Shown here piece by piece: positions 32,264 to 44,629 of a stretch of DNA of 64,000 bases. The stretch is taken from positions 2,604,001-2,668,000 of the forward strand of contig JARUPZ010000036.1 of the NCBI GenBank assembly GCA_031213475.1. Direction: 5' to 3'. The position numbers were made by a program, and so were the translations under genes. The number at the start of each line of letters is the position of its first letter. Position 1 is the first letter of the stretch. The notes under the pieces were generated by a model, which searched no databases, was not told where the DNA came from, and worked only from the letters and a program-made list of their open reading frames with translations. This DNA comes from Nereocystis luetkeana (Eukaryota; Sar; Phaeophyceae; Laminariales; Laminariaceae).

Positions 32264-35200
32264 TCACATCTGGCGTGTCACGCGTACCTTCGACGGCTTA
32301 GCTTCCACGATGGACAAATCAGCACTCATCAGGTCCATCTTGGAGATGCGCTGGTTCGTGTTGAGCCGGGACATAACCTGGGGGGGGGGGGGCGACGCAC
32401 AGAGAGTGTACGGCGCGCGGGGCAAAACGAAGCTTGCAAACCTCAAAAGTACAGGATGTACGTCGATAGCCGGCCGGGTGAAGAGGCCGTGCGGTTGAAT
32501 GGAGGTGGGACCAAATACTATCACCTCGTTCGGCTAGGCGACCGACGTCATGTAATCCGGGTGGAAGTGTGCGCCCAACCATGTATTGGTTTGGGCTGTA
32601 TGACGTCAATACCGAAACGCAAGGCAGCAGCTATCATCCGTTTTTTTGGTCTACCCAGATATATGATACCTTTCAGTAAAACGTGTCGGCAACAAAAACG
32701 TGCTCTGGTGGCGAGTAACCCGAACAACGAAACAAACAATTGTCCCCACATCTATCCCCCCCTACATCCATCCGTTCACAGCACAACGATGTCGACTTTA
32801 CGCGGATAGCTACAACAGAAGTGCAGCATAGTACAGTAGTAGTAGTTCACCCGACAGAAAGGCAAGGTAGTTCAGAACTGCTGTCGGTCGCTATTTGTCC
32901 GCATCCCCACCCCCGCATGCTTCGATCGCATTCTGTTTTATTATGTTTTGTTGAGATCGTGTTCACCTGCCGCAGATTGGTAGGCTGTGCCCTAGGCTCG
33001 TTTCCGGGCAGCAGCGATCCTTGCTGGCCGGCCCACTCGGCGACAACGGCCGTCCCCTGGATTGTCTCCGCGATAAAATCTTCGATCTTCGGGCGACCGA
33101 AGTTGAGGGAGACGGGGTGCAGCCCTCGCGAACGGCCGTTCTTGCCCTTCGACGGGTGGCGTCGGTGTCTGCCGTGACCTTTCACCTGGACAATAAAAGT
33201 CCAGCACACGGAGCGATACACAAACAAGACAGGGTTGTTGCAGGGGAAAAGGTGCAGTCATTTTGCGAAAAAAGTTGAAAGCTACTGCTATATGTATATA
33301 TTTATATACCTGCGAGCTTGTATATCGCGAAGGAGTCACCCCATGGTAGGGGTTGCACTTTGTGGGACAAAGGTTTCTGACCAATTAAGTTCCTCAAGTT
33401 CGGAACTACCAGTGAGGATGAAATTTTTACTCGTATATTCGTCTTAGGACTAGCGCATACAGGTGCCGGTCGGGTGGTACGAACGAGTTTTTTCCAGGTA
33501 CTTTTTCGGGTGAGCTATTGAGCTCCTAATGCTAGGGGCTCAGGAACTTCTGGTGCACCCCTACCGTGAGATGGCTCGAACGATGCGTGCTCCGGACTAC
33601 TGCACCCACGTACAAGAGAATGGCGCCCTGCGATGGCGAACCATCGATGCTCATATGACTGGTACATGGTACACGCTCTTGAAAAAAAAAAAAACAACTT
33701 TCGCTCTCCAAGCGTCCTTTGCTTTCTCGACAGGTCAACACGTCGCGTATATACCGGTTTTTCCCTTCCTTTGGGAACCGTTTCAACTGGATCCCAGCAC
33801 TAATCGGCTGCGTGCTAGCTCTGAAAATACGTCCTTCCACCAAGTGTATACCGCGTGAAATTTTTACATATATATCCTAGATATTATGCTGTGTTTGTAT
33901 TCTGTGTATTTGTGCCGATTGCTGTTTAGCCACGTACGTTTTTATATTATATACCAGAAGAATGCGTGTTAGCACTGAAACCCATAGACATATTCTACCG
34001 ATTAACACTGCTACTGTTCAATCATACCAGGTAACAGGTATGTACAGTAGCGCTGGCCAACACATACTGCCCGTATTCTTGGTCAATTTATACGTACCTG
34101 ATGCGGTGTGCATCCTCAGGTTTGTACAGTATATTATTATTAGTACGGGGGATCATAGTTAATAGGACCTGCGGATCACATGAAACACCCATATATTTGA
34201 CATTTTTTACTAACAATATTTGGTCCTACTAACTATGGCCCCCCGTAATAGTGCACACGAACATATACCTTGTGTATATTGCGGCGTTGGCCTACCAAAC
34301 AAGAGGCGCTCTACGATAGAGGTTCACCCGGTTTTTTCTTCGGCTCCTCACTATAGGAGCTCCATACCGCACCCGAAAACTGGCTTGGAGCAAAAATCAA
34401 AGTGCATCTCGATGAATGATCCCCTAACCCACTTCTACAAAAATATAATTTTTCGAGCAAAGCTTCGCATTCCGACGATTTCGGGTTAAGGAGCCCCGTT
34501 GTTCAGAATCATTTTCGCGGAAATGTGCTACCTTTATCGTAGAACACATCACGATACGAGCAGCTCTACCGACTCCCGCTTGATCACCTTAGCGTCGCGA
34601 TCGCCGTCCCTCCCTCCGTACGAGCTCCCCCGGAAGGAGGACCCTCCCAGCAGAGACTCCCCGAAGATCGACTCGTCCTGTCCGTCTTCATCCGTCGCTC
34701 GTTCCGTCTTACTCTCCTCGTCGTCCCTAAAGGTTCCCCTGTAGTCCAAAAAGCTGGCGGTGTCCGCCAGGGCGCCGTCCTCGAGCGCGGTCAAGTCCGA
34801 GTAGGAGGATGCCCTCGAGGCGGTCTTGGTGGAGGGGCAGTAAGCTGTTTTCGCCACCACTTCCGCCCTGGACGGCGCCAGGAGGTCGACGATCCTTCTC
34901 TTCGTCTTGGCAGTAGGCTTCCCCGTGAGGTAGACGGTGCTCTTCACCCGGTGCAACTGTGATCAACAGGCGGCGACGCGCGGCGACGGGCGGTGAAAAA
35001 GGAAACGAGGCGTGGGGTGCTATATTCGTCGCGTGTTAGCGTAGGTGCAAACATAGATACCGCTCTTCGCTCCGTGCGACCTAGCTGCGCCCAACGACCG
35101 GCAACGCGCGGTAAAACATAGTGGAGGATGTCGTTCGTTCTCGCCATGTGTTGGGTCGGTGGTGCCACGGTTGGGATGCTTTGCAGAGATAACACGGGAG

Positions 35201-38200
35201 CGAACAGTCGGACTCGTTCACGCGTCCAACAGATAGTCCCCTATCCCCACGGAGTTAATGAAATCTGAGTGTTTTTGAAGTGCAGATATAATCCTGGCTT
35301 GCACTGTCTTTAGCAGCTCATGTTGCCGGGCGGAACCCCTACAGCAGATACTCAGCATGACCTGCTGCAACGTATCACAGGGTCCGTTGGCTGGACCTTT
35401 GCCATACAGATCGTACACGCCATCAGGAACTAGATCGCGGTTTGTCCCGGTGGTCGGATCAAGTTGGAGCGCGAAACTGCCGTTTAGAACAACAACAGCG
35501 AGCAAAAGCGTGTAAAAGATGTACCTGTTTCTCGAACATCGCGACCATGCCGGCCTCACGCGACAGCCAGAGGAGGTGGACGTTCTTCTTTTTCGCAAAC
35601 CTTAAGAGCCGCAGATGATACAGGTAGGTATGCAGTGCGCGCGTTGGCGAAATGAGAGAACGTGCTTAAACGGAGCACGGCTTCTTATACGTAGGGGCTT
35701 GGGGAAGGCGGGGGTGGGGGGGGGGAGGCATACAGCAGCGGAACCCGTAAACAGGAGAATGCAGCATGACCACTATAACAAACGATGGGGGGGCATACAA
35801 CAGCGAAAACCGTAAACAGGAGAATGCAGCATGACAACTATAACAAACGATTATCATCTGCAGCACATATCAAGGAGTTGAAAACGTGCAAGGCGGCTAA
35901 GTTACCTACGATATCCTCATTGGTTTCAGAACGAACGACCCCGCCCTGCGCATACAGGCAAAACGGCGTTCAGTTCGAGCATATATACAAACACACAGAC
36001 GCGGATACAAACACAACGCAACGCCTACTTGGCGCACACAAATACAAAAAACAAAATCACCTGCATGCAAGCACATAGAAGCTGCAAAGTTGGCGCATAC
36101 ACGCCTACAGACAAGCAAACGCGCGTACAAACACGCAACGAAATTCTCGCGCCCACCGCGAAGAAATAATTACAGTACTCGAAAAACATGGAGGGGTCGC
36201 TTTTGCGACGAGTGTCCAGAGCGAGCTCACCTCTCCGCGACTGAAACGGCGGGCGTGATACCGGCGCCACTGCACACGAGCACAACTGTTACCCCAGTGA
36301 GATGCGTTCGTGCCATGGCAGTCGCCGGCAGGAACGACCGAACCGAAGAAGGCAACATAAACAACCAAACAAACAAGGCAACAACCGAAACGAAATAAAA
36401 CAAAAACGTCAAAATAAGAGACAAATAATACGCAGACGTACCGCGGAGGCATGTATGTGCCAAACATGAGGAGCATGGTGCCAGATTACAAACAAGACAC
36501 GGAGAGTAACACCTAAACGCCGACGGACTGCAAAAACGGGCCGTCACTGGCTCAAACGGTCCGTCAGTCGCTCGGACTAGAGCAGTTGAACCCATCTCTT
36601 TGTACATCACCTGACAAGCGAAATCTGGGTGCACCTAAAACGGCGATCATTTGTTGGAAACGATACTCTACTACGCTGCCCTACAAAGAAATACGCGTGG
36701 TGGGCTGGTCACAGACAGATGCCACCGAAGCCATCGTCTCAAAATAGTGATATTCTGAGACGACCCTTACCACCTGCTCCCAGGACGCGTGCTGCGATAG
36801 TTGGGTGTCATTGCTTAAATAAATGCTCTGAGCCTCCTCAATGGAAGAGCTCGAAAAACACACATTTTGAGAAAAAACTAAGTTAAATTGCAACCCGGAT
36901 TAGCACTCATAAAACTGCAGTAGGTGCATCACGAAATATATAGCAAACTTCTACGGGTATGTATGTTGGCGGTCCGACGATATGAGTTCAACCGCTTTAG
37001 TACTGCGGTCTCGTGTTGGGGACAAAACACTCATCTTTTAAATGGTGAGTGCGGTCCAGAAATGGTTAGGAAACCCGTTCGGCCAGAAATATTGTTTCGG
37101 GGGCAAAAAATGCTACCTCGATCGTGGCGTGCGTCTCCCACGCACCGTTATCGTAATAGAGGGTTTGCTCAAGAACACTCGGTTGCGCGGCCGTGATCCA
37201 CAGAGGCATCCGGGGGTCTTCCAAAGCGAGGCGAAACAGTTGCTCCGTCCAGTCACCCACCTATTATTTTCGTTTCGGGTAAACAAAACCAGAAAATAGG
37301 GTCGATCGCGGTGTCGTCAATCAAGCGCAGCGAAACAGCGAATAGAGGTCCATCAAGCCGGACGGTTTCAAAACCCGGGGAAAGCTGGACGCAATGTTCA
37401 TTCGAAGAGCTTATTCGTGCTTCCGAACACGCAACTGTACCAGTCGTCGGAACGGTAATAATACGTACCTGTTCGCGTACGCACGCATACTGTATCATTT
37501 ATATAGCTCGACAAGATGCGATCGCTCATAGAAAACTATCAGCACCAATCAGAGTCTAAGGCTGAATACGTGTCTTCATACCCCCAATGTCCTTACCGCC
37601 TCCACATGGAAACCCGCCCTTGTCGTGGGCCCAGGAACAGGGAATATTGAAAAGGGGTGCCATTCCGAGGCGCTGATCGCCGGACAGTTGACTTGGACGT
37701 ATGCTCCGGGCTTGAACTTGTACCCACTGCATCGGGCGCGATCGTTTGCATACCGTTATACGAAGTCGGTCGGAGAGCGTGAGTTGCTCGCATGACACGA
37801 CTGACGACTTGTGAGCAGAACGCACGGGTCTTGAAACGTCGCCGGCACGTGGCGAGATATCAGGTCATTCGTAGACGGTGCTCTCGTAAGAAGTTTGCGG
37901 CAGTAAGCCGTGTGATCCGACAAGCCAAACTGACAGGAGCATCGCGGCTGGAGCGTCGTTCGGTATAGACGCGTTGCATCTTGTTCGGATACGACTAAAC
38001 GTGGTGTACGAGCACTAGCAGAACATCAAGCGCCGTATCCTGTGCCTCCCAGGCAGAACGTACATAGTATGGAATATGTCAAGCCATTCATTAATTGATT
38101 TTTCCCACCCATACCCCCATATTGGTCATACTTGCCATGCAGGGGCTTCGTCTTTTGCCGATGCAAAAATGCGGGGCAATCGCCCCCCTTGTGTGTTTTA

Positions 38201-41200
38201 TAATAAAACAAGCCTAACGACAGCCGTCAACGCGAAGTCAGCTAGATGAAGGTTTCGGATAGCTTGTCGATCGCCCGCAACAAAAGCGCCATCATGTACC
38301 ACCTGGGAGGATTGTTCTTGCCATAGAAATAAAGACCCACACGCGGCCATACACATCTCTAGGGTTCGGGTTCCTCGCCGATTGTACTCACTCCGCGAGG
38401 AAAAATATGTGTTCCGTAAAAGCGTGTTCTCTACGAAAACCGCAGCACCACCATTGTGTTAAACTTCCTGACTTGAACAGAGCCATTTCCTCACGTGGGC
38501 AGCTCGAAGCGGACAAGCGTGCCTCTTCCGACAGATTTGAAGATAGGTCGCTCGATGAAGAACGTCCTGCACCGTTCACGACGACATGGATACAGGCATG
38601 GGATTCACCGACCGAAATGAATTCCACGACGGAGTGTTCAGTGCGAGAACAAGCTACATCCTTTCGCGCATACCCTTTAAATAGAAAGATAGGCTATCGG
38701 ATGGTGCTTGAGTGCAGATCCCCAATTTTGTTTTTGTCAAAGTTCGACTCGTCGTGTCAAAATGGTCGGTAGAGGGCCTTTGCGCAAAAGGTACATACGA
38801 GAGTGACCGACGCGAAACACAAACGGAATGGTGTTGTGTGTACAGCATGCTTCACCTGTACCACTGTACAGAAGTACCCTCCAAAGCAGCGCAGCACATA
38901 TATATACATATCACGGGAACATCATCATCACACAAAATGCACTCGTCTTTGCTAGAGGCTACATACGGAAGAGGTCTATCCCTCGGACGCACCACAGATA
39001 CATATTGAAATCAATATCACAGGCAATCATGGCGACAAAAAGGACACAAATAGGGATAATACTGTACGGGGTACTCCCCAGGCGGGGGAATCAATTGCGG
39101 CAGTGTCATGCGCTCACATTCTGGTGGTGAAGTACAGGCGGTCCACAACGTACCACACCAGGAGGACGGTGCCCAACGTTCTAAGGACACCCCCGTGAAA
39201 ACAAATGGCCACAATGAAGGGGATGAAGAGCATGTGCATCAACTTTCTCAACTCGTACGTCATCTGCAGTGGCACATACACGAAACGGTTTGGGGCGGGG
39301 GCGAGAGAACAAAGGCGACAACTCGGGCTGCGCAGCAGGTCGACGGGACCGTGGTAAACACGCAGCACTATTCGGGCGTTCTCGCGTCTCTTTCACGATC
39401 GTGTCGAGGCAGAAATAGCCGTTCGTGGACGCTAGATCTATCTGATGTCTGTAACGTCGGAGGCGCCTATGCTGGTATTTTGCGGCACGCTTTTCCTCGG
39501 CAAACAGGTATGGGTCGGTGAAAGTGTTGAGCGCTTTCCTACCGTGGGGGTGGTCGCCGTATTGCCTTCACCCGAGACATGATTTCGAAGACGTTTGTTC
39601 GCGCATCTTGTTCAGTACTCTTATGTGTTACGCACGGTAGTCCTGAGACAAACATTCTGATCGCGTTCTACGATAGACGTTCACTCCATTGTTCCTTAGG
39701 CTCCTTACATAAGGAGCTCTACACCTCACCCGACAACTGACTTAAAAAACAACCAAATATCACCCCGATGAATAATCCCATGCCCCAATTATAAAAAACC
39801 CGTCATTTTTCGAAGCAAGGTTGGTATTCCGACGATTTTGGGTTAAGGAGCCTCGTCATTCAAGGTTTTGTGTTAGCGGAAATTTGCCCTGTACCTCTAT
39901 CGTTGAACGCGTCGTCTATTTATAGTAGATACATATTGTACGAACCGGTGTTTGCTCGGTGGAGCTCATTCGGTGACAATGGTTTAGCCCCACACGCGTA
40001 ATCTTTGCCGTGAGACGCGCCTATTCCTAGAGTACTTTCACATGCTAGAGTAGCCAGACACCCCGCCAAGAAAAGCGCCCCTCTCCCCCCCCCCCCCTCC
40101 CCCCACCCCCTCCTCCCCGATAATATGAAAGAGTGATACTCCACCCCACCTTCGTTTTTATGTACTCGATCATCATGGGCGTCGCCACCGGAAGCAGCAG
40201 AAGCGTGGCCGCCAGGCCGGACAGGTTGATTCCGTCGCCATACAAGCGATCCGGGTGATTTTCATAGAACGCTCGCGCGACATGGGCGACGGTGTGGATG
40301 AGGCTGCACGCGAGAGTTACCACCCCGAAATCTGCCAGGGCAAAATGCGAACCGAAGACAATGTTGGAGACAGTTTGGGTAGATAAGTTTCGATACAGTT
40401 GACTGAACCAGGTGACCCTTAAGCCGACGAGAGTGTGGTCAATGGGAGGGGGGTGAGGCGTTCTACGATAGAGGTTCACTCTAAAATTCTGAGGCCTCTG
40501 ACTGAAGGAGCTCCATGCCTCATCCGGACTCACTTCAGCAAGAATCAAAAAGCATCTCTCGATGAATAATTCCCTGGCCCACTCATACGAAATACGTCTT
40601 TTTCCGAAACAAGATCGGCATTCCGACGATTTTGGGGTTAAGGGACCCCGTCCTTCAGAAAATGTTTCAGCGGGATTGCGCTACCTCTATCGTAGAACGC
40701 ATCGGGTGTTGCACATAAATTCGAACGAGCAGACGGAGGTGCTATGCCCCCACAACTACCGCCACCACAACCACCACCACCACCGCGATCACGACAATGA
40801 CAACCATTAACACCCACAAATGAACCACCGCTAGGGAATCAAGCAGGACCATCATGACCGGAGGGTAGACTCACAGGTGTGCAGCTTGTGTGTAGGTTCG
40901 AGGTCGACGATGAGGGTGAGCCATGAGTGGTGTAAGAAGTACCTCGTGGCGTAGCACTTGGAGAGGACACAGCACGCTATGCTCGGGAACAGAGCCCCGG
41001 CGGAAAGTCTCGCGATTGTCAGAAGCACCTTCGAAACTACCGACGTCACGCACGCGTTCTCGTCACTATAGTGGCATTACGGGAAACAAAACGCGTCAAT
41101 ACGACGAGCGGCGACGATCTATCAGGGTCAGCGTGTAGGGTGCAGGTACTTGCTGTAGTTGTGCCCAAACTGTTTTCGTAAATAAACACCACCTCCACGT

Positions 41201-42790
41201 TTGAGGTGGCGCTTGTTGAAGCCAACATTATATTTTAGCGCACACATTTGTGCTCATACGTACGGTACCTCCCTCCTCGTAAAAGCGAGCTTCACGCGAA
41301 ACTTAAGCCGGACAGCTCCGGGGAAACAAGAAACTCGGGGAGCTGCTATGCTGAGTAGATAATGGGAAACACCCTTTCCCACACAAGAGATAAAGCCGAG
41401 GCCAGCACTTCCGATTCACTGTGTGACAGGACCGGTACTGTAATCGGGAGGTTAAAAGTGAGGCTAGATCCCCGCTGTCGTAGCGCATGTAGGCAGGGGC
41501 ACGAAGAACAAGAAACAAGAACACTTGGCGTATTTTCTCCCAGACGACAAGGCACCCACCCGAACGAACACAGCCTTCCCGAAGACGCATCGTAGCGTTG
41601 GATCCACAGGGCCGCGACGTTGCTCAGCGCCACCACGACGGTAACCTGAGGCGTTTTTGACGGGACAAATCCTGGAACTGTGCGTGACGCGTTCTGGCGA
41701 AGCGAATCCGCGTTTGAGACGAAGGCGAGATTGGAGTCTTCACATGCGACAAAACCTGAGGCGTTCCAAATAAATGCCGTAGCGTATTACTTCACTGCCT
41801 TAGAGCGGTCTCCTTGAAGTAGGGGTAGCCTAGAATGTACCATGTAGCAGGTTTGAGATATTTATTTAAATTATTTTATGCATACCGAAGTACACCGGTA
41901 AGGGTTTCGAGTAGGCGTTTGTTGATCGACTTGTCTGTGCAGGTCGACTCCATTTGTCTCGAGCGTACGTACGTACAGAGACGTCGACATGTCACTCTGC
42001 TACACATATTTTCCGGCCGTGAGCACATACATGCCACCTAACCCCTCGATTTTGTTCGGCTTCCTGCACTGTCCGGCGTCGTACTCGAACCTTGACGCGT
42101 GTGGAAACGAGAGATACACGAGTCCCTGCAAAACGTTCGCACCAACTTCATGAAAGTTGCGGTAGTCATGCAGCCGCAGTTCTTCACGGCCGGCTCTTGC
42201 CCTTTCATCCCGCCGCTGCTGACGCCCCCGTTCACCCCGACGCTGCCGCTGCTAACTGTACGAGCATGACCGCCGCCCCTTCCGCTACTCCCGCGATGAT
42301 GGCCCTCGTTTTTAGGATGCTGAAGAGGCGCCATCCCAGACATGTCTGACCATATGCTATCGTCTCCGTCCTCATCCGTCAGATGCCGGGGCCGTTCCGG
42401 CGCAACGCTGTCTGCACGCACTCCCTTGTCGCTACCACCACCACCACCGCCGCCGCCGCCGCCACCACCACCGCCACCGCCACCGCCACCATCGCTCAAT
42501 CCGTTCTGCTGCAATTTTGCCCCTGGCGGTTCTGATCTATTTCTGCGGGAGGCTGTGCCCCGAAAGTCTACAGCCGGTCGCAAAATCCCGTGCCGGTCGT
42601 CGCGGCCGCCTCCGCTCCTGGTGACGCGGGTGTTAGGGTTACGAGCCGCCGCCATGCCAACGTTGGCCCTGCCGCTGCCACTTTGAGCAGCGCCGGTGCC
42701 ATCGCCGTCTGCAAGAGGTTTGAATAGCGGGTTTCGGTTTGCGTACGCCGCGCCCCCGGCAACGGACGCCTTGTAGCACCAGCAGCACAT
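32264..42790 (-). CDS. NADPH oxidase / ferric reductase superfamily transmembrane flavocytochrome, 15 exons
   Basis: Predicted to carry electrons from NAD(P)H through FAD and two hemes across a membrane to oxygen or Fe(III). Exons in order: 42790-42143, 41645-41560, 41065-40875, 40331-40150, 39263-39118, 38566-38495, 37726-37597, 37260-37146, 36285-36231, 35600-35525, 35364-35251, 34956-34570, 33185-32967, 32533-32462, 32377-32264. All introns are GT-AG and phases match at every junction, giving about 868 residues. Seen: a low-complexity N-terminus (MCCWCYK start, poly-Gly near residues 98-118) without EF-hands; six hydrophobic segments; heme-type His pairs H307/H321 (spacing 14) and H379/H392 (spacing 13); FAD motif HPFSIF (465-470); NAD(P)H motif CSGAGITPA (528-536); VHLLWLSRE strand; FGRP (763-766). 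The usual C-terminal CGP is FGP (814-816) and the typical terminal Phe is absent. A Ser/Asp-rich insert of about 120 residues separates YLTGK from FGRP. Least certain: the donor of exon 12 (34570 or 34588), exons 11 and 14, and whether exon 15 is terminal. NOX versus ferric reductase cannot be decided from motifs alone. Confidence 0.85.
34140..34251 (+). mobile_element. MITE-A in intron 12 of the oxidoreductase gene
   Basis: Recognisable terminal repeats (TAGTACGGGGGATCATAG left, ATGGCCCCCCGTAATA right), about 55 bases from a MITE-C in the same intron. Confidence 0.87.
34306..34546 (+). mobile_element. MITE-C in intron 12 of the oxidoreductase gene
   Basis: Tips GGCGCTCTACGATAGAGG and CCTTTATCGTAGAACA. 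It ends only about 24 bases from the proposed 3' end of exon 12, so it lies at the 5' splice region of that intron. Confidence 0.88.
35713..35851 (+). repeat. 66-base tandem duplication in intron 9 of the oxidoreductase gene
   Basis: Two adjacent units share GTAAACAGGAGAATGCAGCA and CTATAACAAACGAT, each led by a poly-G run and GGCATACA. Confidence 0.88.
36997..37060. mobile_element. MITE-B remnant in intron 8 of the oxidoreductase gene
   Basis: TAGTACTGCGGTCTCGTG then TTGGGGACAAAACACTCATC; the right arm is lost. Confidence 0.55.
39664..39910 (+). mobile_element. MITE-C in intron 4 of the oxidoreductase gene
   Basis: Tips GCGTTCTACGATAGACG and CCTCTATCGTTGAACGC; all internal landmarks present. 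Confidence 0.9.
40457..40700 (+). mobile_element. MITE-C in intron 3 of the oxidoreductase gene
   Basis: Best-preserved copy: GCGTTCTACGATAGAGG matched by CCTCTATCGTAGAACGC. Confidence 0.92.
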
Positions 42791-42859
42791 ACGATAGCAA
42801 AACGGTGGAGGGTTGGGGTGGAGCAGGGTCACAACAGGGGGGTATGGTGTAGTCACGAA

Positions 42860-44220
42860 TATTGCACCAACTTCCGTGCTGTGATATTATGTACGCACCT
42901 GATACCACGAGGAAAACACGTACACGACCTGGTGTATGCGGGAAAACGAGCATCCAGTGGGTGAAAGCGCGGACAGCGCGCCGCGAAGGAACTCGTAATT
43001 TTTAGATACCGTCAATCAATTGTCAGCGTATATATTTTCAGAATGTTGGGTTAGGGCTAGCCTGCTGTAGCTACATTTTAGCATGATATACGCTCAAGGC
43101 CTTTCACAAAGGTTAATGTTATCGAATTGGACCCCTGACGCTCTAGGCGATACTGCCTGTATAGTCTCTATCGTTTATCTGCATATCTCTGTAAGTAGGG
43201 GCCAACCAACATATAGTGAGGGCGGAGGTTAGTGCTGGCATGCTTTCGGGAAAATATGCTCAAGCCCCTCAGCGCCCCCTTGCCATGTCAGTTCTTGTTT
43301 GCTTCGCCTGCTTCAGCTAGCGGTGCCGAACAAACCAAAAACACGTGTTGTCGGACCAGCCGCAGTGGGCACACCACATCGGCGCAAGGGTCTCGCCTCT
43401 CGGACGACGCGGTCAGCAAAACGCCACCGACTTGAGCGCGTATTCTGCTGCCTTTCGCCCACCGCCGACGTTTGCCGCGGCAGGGCGGGGGACATAGGTA
43501 TCATTCGCTCGGTCAAAATATTTCTGACCACCGTACTTACTTGCTCTTGAACCCTTTTTTTGGTATCTCATAGGGAGAAATCGATGGGAAAAAGGGACGA
43601 TTACTGCGCGACGGCCACTGCTTCATTCGGGGGGGGGGGAGGGGGGGGGGGTTGGTACACGCCAGTGTCCCAGTTGCGATTCAAGGAATCGCACGACACG
43701 GGCGCGAAGCAACATGGCCCTTTCCCCGTGCATTTGTGTGGCTCTCACGCTGTTCGTAGACGGTTGATAGCACTACATTGTATGGTCGGTTTCGTCGCTG
43801 CCTCTGGGTCCTAAGAGGATTGTAACCGAGGAGCTACCCAGCACTTTCGGACCACCCTTTATTTCGTGTTTTACATACTGTGTTCGTCCCGCACCCACCG
43901 TAGACTGAGTGAAGGCCATCATATAGCACTTTCATATTTCGCAAGGTCAGTTGTTCTGGATGACGCAGAGAGCCCCCCCCCCTCACCCGCCCCAACCGAG
44001 AAGGATTCAGAGAAAGGTAGGTGCGCCCCTATTGCCCTCGGACACTACGTCTGTACCTTCGTGGGCCTTTTTTCGCACCGCACTGCTCGGGGACCGAAAC
44101 ATAACTGAACGTTCAAGTGGTTTGTCCCCACAATAGTAGTGCTGTCCTGAACGACCTAATTAGGCGAAACCCGGGCGGTGCGGTGCGGTGCTGTAGATAT
44201 GCGTCCCGTTTTGATTTCTG
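42860..44220. other. Intergenic region between divergent gene candidates
   Basis: Upstream of the oxidoreductase start. No TATA box stands out; a minus-strand 5' UTR intron is possible because ATCAG|GTGCG lies near 42900. A G run occurs at 43629-43650. Confidence 0.4.
44108..44155. mobile_element. MITE-B right-half remnant
   Basis: TTCAAGTGGTTTGTCCCCAC followed by AGTGCTGTCCTGAAC. Confidence 0.5.
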
Positions 44221-44223
44221 AAG

Positions 44224-44620
44224 CTCCGGGCGATCTGCGAGAAAAACGATCGTGCCTCGCGCAAGACAACGCGAACAAGCTTTCTTCGCCAGATGCAAAG
44301 TGAATTGTGTGGGATAGGGATATGTCCGAGATGGTAGGGCGTGTCTTCTTGTAGCTCCGCTCGAACGATAAGGCATGCCTTGTTGGGTAGCAATGACCCA
44401 CAGTAGGCATGTATCACAAGCCAATTGTTCAACACGGATGCACCTGTACTCCAGCGATAAGGCAAATGCCTTATACGGTCCCAACGGTTCCTCAGTGCTG
44501 GAGCCCCGACATCTCTCGCAGGTGTGGCCTCTCTCCGAATGTAACTCCCGGCTGCAAGACGAGCGTCTCGCGACATGGGCCACACATGCCGGGATCCCGG
44601 TATCATACGCGACGCCCGCG
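44224..44620 (+). CDS. Possible two-exon fragment of an unidentified gene
   Basis: Two stretches, 44224-44333 and 44404-44620, are open in frames that join in phase across a 70-base GT-AG intron (36 codons plus 2 bases, then 1 base plus 72 codons). The second ends in a consensus donor, GCG|GTGAGT. Its peptide includes NALYGPNGSSVLEP and RLQDERLATWATHAGIP, which read like ordered protein; a glycosyltransferase-like fold is a guess I cannot support. No start, stop or further exons could be fixed. It lies divergently upstream of the oxidoreductase gene. The minus strand is also open here (a 192-codon ORF at 44160-44738 with an ATG), so strand is not certain. Confidence 0.3.
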
Positions 44621-44629
44621 GTGAGTTAC

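Noticed and set aside
32147-32809. 220-codon plus-strand ORF
   Set aside because: It is antisense to the last oxidoreductase exons and begins inside repeat R1 and an AT run.
35221-35520. Separate small secreted protein (YTLLLAVVVLNGSFALQL...) on the minus strand
   Set aside because: The open frame spans intron 10 and exon 11 of the oxidoreductase gene; the signal-like part begins right at the exon-10 donor and is better read as intron.
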